This document shows, in pieces, positions 60,617 through 64,000 of a stretch of 64,000 nucleotides of DNA (positions are counted from its first letter, which is position 1; each line of letters opens with the position of its first letter). The notes under the pieces were generated by a model. That model was not told where the DNA came from and searched no databases. It was given only the letters and a program-made list of their open reading frames with translations. The stretch comes from Pseudomonadota bacterium (GTDB lineage Bacteria > Desulfobacterota > Desulfovibrionia > Desulfovibrionales > Desulfovibrionaceae), in contig JAEWCY010000132.1 of NCBI GenBank assembly GCA_023390395.1, positions 40,419-104,418 on the forward strand, given 5' to 3'. A program made the translations under genes and the position numbers.

Positions 60617-62761
60617 TTATGCCGCCATGGCGGCCGGGAGCGCGGGCGCGCCGCCGCCTTGGCGCATGTCCGCGATGAGGCTCTCCAGGATGCCGGCCTG
60701 GTCCGTCAGTTCGCCAAGGACCTTTTCCGAGCGCGCCATGGCCTCGGAGGTCTCGGCGGCGATGCGGTTGATGTCCGCCAGACTGTGGTGGATCGTTTCG
60801 CTGGCCGCGGACTGCTGCTCCGAGGCTGTGGCGATGGAGCGCACCTGGTCCGTCGTGGCCTCGGCCAGGGAGACGATTTCGCGAAGGGCCGCGCCGGAGT
60901 GCCCGGCCAGGCCGGTGACCTCCTCGATGGTCCTGCCGGAACGTTCCACGTGGTCGACGTTCTTCCTGGTCCCGGCCTGGATGCCGGCGATGGCCGCGCC
61001 CACTTCCTTGGTGGCGGTCATGGTCTTTTCGGCGAGCTTTCGCACCTCGTCGGCCACCACGGCGAAGCCGCGTCCGGCCTCGCCGGCCCGGGCCGCCTCG
61101 ATGGCGGCGTTGAGCGCCAGGAGGTTGGTCTGGTCGGCGATGTCGGAGATGACGTCGAGGATCTGGCCGATGCCCTGGGCCTGGCTGCCGAGCGTTCCCA
61201 TGTCGCTTTTCATTTCCTGGGACTGGCGCTGGACCTGGGCGATGCCGGACACGACCTCGCCCACGGCCCGCGCGCCCTCCGCGGCCCGGGCCCGGGCCTG
61301 GTCGGCCGTCCGGACGGCGCTGGCGGCGTTGGCGGCGACCTCGAGCACGGTGGCGTTCATCTGCTCCATGGCCGTGGCCGTTTCGCCGATGCGCCGGGCC
61401 TGGCCCTCGGCCCCCCGGCCGGACAGGCCGATCTGCCCGGAAAGCTGGGCCAGGGCGGCAGCGACCTTTTCCGCCACGGACCGGATCCTGTCGGCGGCGT
61501 GGGCGAGGCTCGCCGCCCGCGCCTCGGCCTCCCGGCCGGCGGCCTCGGCGGACAGGCGGCACGTTTCCGCCGCCTCCCCCCGCTCCCGGGCCAGGGCGAA
61601 CTGCTCCCGCGCCTTGTCGATCTGCTCCTTGAGCCGCCCCACCATGGCCCGAAGCGCCACGGCCAGACCGCCGATCTCGTCGGTCTGGTCCACGTCCAGG
61701 CTGGCCTCCAGTTCGCCCCGGCTGATCTTCTCGGCGAAGTCCAGGGTGCGGCGCAGGGGGCGGGCCACGGCGAGGCAGATCCGCCGGCCGATGGTCGCGG
61801 TGACCAGGGCGATGCACACGGCGCTCGCGCCCATCAAGAGCAGGGAGCGCCTGGCGCTTTGCAGCAGGGCGGCGACCTGCCCGCCGGTGGCCTCGTCCCA
61901 GGCCTTCTCCACCTGCATCATGAGGTCGATGCGCCGGGTGGAGGCGGCGAACCAGGCGGCCGGGTCCACGTCCAGGCGCGGCTTGTCCGAGTTGGCGAAG
62001 GCCAGGTCGCGGAAGCGCTCCACCTCGGCGTCGGCGTTCCTGAGCTTGTCCTCGAGCAGCGCCCGGGCCTCCTGCCCGCCCATGTCGGCAAAGGAGCGCA
62101 GGTAGGTGTCCTGGGCGCTCACCCGGACCAGCCAGTCCCGGTAGAGCTGCTTGCTGAACGTGCCGGCGGCGAAGGCGCCGCTCAGGCTGGCGCGCTCCTG
62201 GCCGGCGATCTCCTTGCCGCGCATGAGCTGGAGGATGGAGGCGCACGGCAGGCTCATGCCCGTGCCGCCGGCCAGGGCCATGCCCTGGGAAACGCCGTCG
62301 AGCATGCTGGCGATGCAGGCGTTGTAGCTGGCGATGACCTTGAGGGCGTCGAAGCGCAGCTCGGCCACCGCCGCCCGGACGGCGGCCAGTTCGCCGAGCC
62401 GGGCCAGGATCGGCGCGAAAAGGGCCTGGAACCGGGCGTCGGACTGCTCGCCCACGTCCCCCATGACGGCTTCGAGCCTGGCCCTGGCCGCGTCGCTCAG
62501 GAGCTTCTGCGCGTCGAGCTCCTGGCGGAAGCGCGCCCCCTGGCTGCTGACGTAGCCCGAGGACAGGCCGCGCTCCTTTTGCAGTTCGTGCACGAGTTCG
62601 CCGATCGACTGCGTGACGCGCAGCAGCCGCTCGGTTTGCTTCAGCCTGTTCAGGGCCTGCCAGCGGCCGTAGCTTTCCGTGGCGGCATAGAACAGGAACG
62701 CGGCCATGGGGAGGGCGAGCAACAAGCTGAGCTTGCTGGACATCTTCAGATTCGCAAGCAT
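60617..62761 (-). CDS. Methyl-accepting chemotaxis protein with NIT (nitrate/nitrite-sensing) domain, inside the nap operon
   Basis: Predicted 714-residue chemoreceptor. Helix at about 10-28, then a helical periplasmic NIT-type domain (about 40-320) with HELQKERGLSSGYVSSQGARFRQEL near 54-78, the usual first-helix signature. A second helix lies near 330-350, followed by HAMP and a signalling domain with the same hairpin tip as the receptor at 30944. NIT domains bind nitrate or nitrite. It starts 44 nt after napA and ends 22 nt before napD, so it is embedded in the operon and probably steers cells to nitrate. Confidence 0.92.
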   Translation of the reverse strand: MLANLKMSSKLSLLLALPMAAFLFYAATESYGRWQALNRLKQTERLLRVTQSIGELVHELQKERGLSSGYVSSQGARFRQELDAQKLLSDAARARLEAVMGDVGEQSDARFQALFAPILARLGELAAVRAAVAELRFDALKVIASYNACIASMLDGVSQGMALAGGTGMSLPCASILQLMRGKEIAGQERASLSGAFAAGTFSKQLYRDWLVRVSAQDTYLRSFADMGGQEARALLEDKLRNADAEVERFRDLAFANSDKPRLDVDPAAWFAASTRRIDLMMQVEKAWDEATGGQVAALLQSARRSLLLMGASAVCIALVTATIGRRICLAVARPLRRTLDFAEKISRGELEASLDVDQTDEIGGLAVALRAMVGRLKEQIDKAREQFALARERGEAAETCRLSAEAAGREAEARAASLAHAADRIRSVAEKVAAALAQLSGQIGLSGRGAEGQARRIGETATAMEQMNATVLEVAANAASAVRTADQARARAAEGARAVGEVVSGIAQVQRQSQEMKSDMGTLGSQAQGIGQILDVISDIADQTNLLALNAAIEAARAGEAGRGFAVVADEVRKLAEKTMTATKEVGAAIAGIQAGTRKNVDHVERSGRTIEEVTGLAGHSGAALREIVSLAEATTDQVRSIATASEQQSAASETIHHSLADINRIAAETSEAMARSEKVLGELTDQAGILESLIADMRQGGGAPALPAAMAA

Positions 62762-62805
62762 CTCGGCCCCTTTGTCGTAAAAAGTACGTCCTGGCGTCCC
62801 CTGCC

Positions 62806-64000
62806 TCAGACCTTGGCCACCTTGGCGGCGCAGATCTTGAATTCCGGTTGCTTGGAGATGTCGTCCACGGCGTCCACGGTGAGTTCGTTGACGAGCTTTT
62901 TGGCGTCGTAAAAGGGCGTGAACACCAGGCCCGGCCGGCAGACCTCGCCCACCCGGGCCGGCAGGTCCACGCTGCCCCGGCGGGTCTCCAGGCGCACCGT
63001 GTCGCCGTTGGCGATGCCCAGGCGCTTGGCGTCCTCCTGGTTGACCTCCACGAAGGCCGTGGGAAAGGCCTTGTGGATTTCCGGCACCTTGCCGGTCATG
63101 GTGCCGGTGTGCCACTGGTCGATGACCCGGCCGGTGGTCAGGACGAAGGGGTAGGCGGCGTCGGGCGGCTCGGCCGCCGGCTTGTGGGGCCGCAGCCACA
63201 TGATGGCCTTGCCTCCCGGGTTGCCGTAGAAGACGAACTTGTCGGGATGGTCGGCCGGGATGTTGGGGTCCTCGCCCCGGGCGTAGCGGATCTTGGTGCC
63301 CGGATGGTCCTCGGTGGGGCAGGGCCACAGCAGGCCCGAGGTCTTGCGCAGCCGCTCGCGGGTCATGCCCTTGAAGTTGTAGGCCGAACGGCTCGAGACC
63401 TCGCGCCATTCGTCCCAGACGTCCGCGGCGTTTTTAAACGGCACGAGCTTGGGGTCCACGCCCAGGCGCAGCGCCAGGTCCACGAGGATCTCGACGCTCG
63501 GCCGGGCCTCTCCCGGGGGATCCACGGCCTTCTCGATGAGCGCGTAGCGCCGCTCGCCGCAGCCGTAGACGCCGTCGCGCTCGCACCAGAAGGCGGCCGG
63601 GAAGACCACGTCGGCGTACTTGAGGGTCTCGGCGTCGCCGAAGGCCTCGATGACGGCCAGGAACTTGGTGTCCTTTTTGAGGTTGGCGGCGTACTTGCGC
63701 ACGTTGGGCAGGCTCTGGGCCGGGTTGGTGCAAAGGACCAGCATGGCCTTGACCGTGTCGCCGAGCGCCCCGAACATGGCCGTGGTGAACAGTCCGGGCT
63801 CCGGGGCCAGGCTGTCCTCGGGGATGCCCCAGATCTTTTCCATCTCGTTGCGGTGGGCCTTGTTGGCGATGACCCGGCCCCCCGGCAGGAGGTGGGCCAG
63901 GGAGCCGGTATCGCGCACGCCGCCGCAGGCATTGGGCTGGCCGGTCAGGGAAAAGCTGGTGGAGCCGGGCTTGCAGATCTTGCCCGTGAGCAGATGCAGG
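62806..64000 (-). CDS. napA: Periplasmic nitrate reductase catalytic subunit, C-terminal part (cut by window edge)
   Basis: About 398 residues at the C-terminal end; the N-terminus (Tat signal, 4Fe-4S and first Mo-bis-MGD motifs) is beyond position 64000. LHLLTGKICKPGSTSFSLTG, TGQPNACGGVRDTGSLAHLLPG, TNPAQSLPNVRKY and the C-terminal TGRVIDQWHTGTMTGKVPEIHKA region are typical of NapA. The frame is open to the window edge, so the GTG near 63918 is not the start. It is the first visible gene of the leftward nap operon. Confidence 0.92.
   Translation of the reverse strand, partial: LHLLTGKICKPGSTSFSLTGQPNACGGVRDTGSLAHLLPGGRVIANKAHRNEMEKIWGIPEDSLAPEPGLFTTAMFGALGDTVKAMLVLCTNPAQSLPNVRKYAANLKKDTKFLAVIEAFGDAETLKYADVVFPAAFWCERDGVYGCGERRYALIEKAVDPPGEARPSVEILVDLALRLGVDPKLVPFKNAADVWDEWREVSSRSAYNFKGMTRERLRKTSGLLWPCPTEDHPGTKIRYARGEDPNIPADHPDKFVFYGNPGGKAIMWLRPHKPAAEPPDAAYPFVLTTGRVIDQWHTGTMTGKVPEIHKAFPTAFVEVNQEDAKRLGIANGDTVRLETRRGSVDLPARVGEVCRPGLVFTPFYDAKKLVNELTVDAVDDISKQPEFKICAAKVAKV

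Overview
This is a 64 kb window of a GC-rich chromosome from an anaerobic, sulfate-reducer-like deltaproteobacterium, most likely of the Desulfovibrio / Solidesulfovibrio group. The inference rests on a Desulfovibrio-type outer-membrane trimeric porin, a Desulfovibrio-style periplasmic nitrate reductase set (napA-D-G-H), oxygen-sensitive glycyl-radical and Fe-only nitrogenase systems, and many multi-domain sensory proteins. No tRNA, rRNA, CRISPR array or insertion sequence was recognised. Most long overlapping ORFs are GC-driven shadows of the genes listed.

Left part (1-12150). A leftward cluster holds a LacI-type regulator, a 3-hydroxyisobutyrate-dehydrogenase-like reductase, an alkaline-phosphatase-superfamily hydrolase, and an ABC importer of the nitrate/sulfonate/taurine class with two different permeases and two different ATPases. 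A divergent TauE/SafE-type anion transporter shares LacI-type operators with it, suggesting an organosulfur or other small-anion pathway. Next come a solitary ThDP enzyme and a small GGCT-like / PNPOx-like pair.

Centre-left (12200-19770). A complete Fe-only nitrogenase operon, anfH-nifI1-nifI2-anfD-anfG-anfK, is read leftward from a clear sigma-54 promoter. Its divergent activator AnfA carries a duplicated cysteine motif. Two copies of a REP-like hairpin with compensatory stem changes lie before anfD and after anfK.

Centre (20030-33040). Two parallel modules, each with a LysR regulator, a DASS-type anion transporter and a UbiD-family decarboxylase, appear built to import and decarboxylate hydroxy-aromatic acids. 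One is of the EcdC/ShdC type with UbiX-like, LpdD-like and zinc-ribbon partners. The other is a gallate-decarboxylase (LpdC) type. A related 13-bp T-N11-A dyad lies upstream of both transporters and of the neighbouring chemoreceptor, hinting at one regulon.

Centre-right (33350-50412). A porin and a LuxR-HTH protein are followed by a PocR-domain two-component system next to a glycyl-radical enzyme and its activase. The enzyme carries every checked catalytic residue of the B12-independent glycerol / 1,2-propanediol dehydratase at a constant offset. Divergent from it is a SorC-glpD-glpF-glpK glycerol operon. An AcfC-like binding protein, an FMN reductase and an iron-type alcohol dehydrogenase follow.

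Right end (50575-64000). A four-gene signalling module contains a PilZ protein, a CheX with four exact 29-residue MshEN-like repeats, a CheY-like receiver and a CheA-like kinase without a CheW domain. Convergent to it is a nap operon (napA, a NIT-domain chemoreceptor, napD, napG, napH, a heme-motif hybrid kinase and an NtrC-type regulator), so nitrate respiration, nitrate taxis and their control look co-transcribed.
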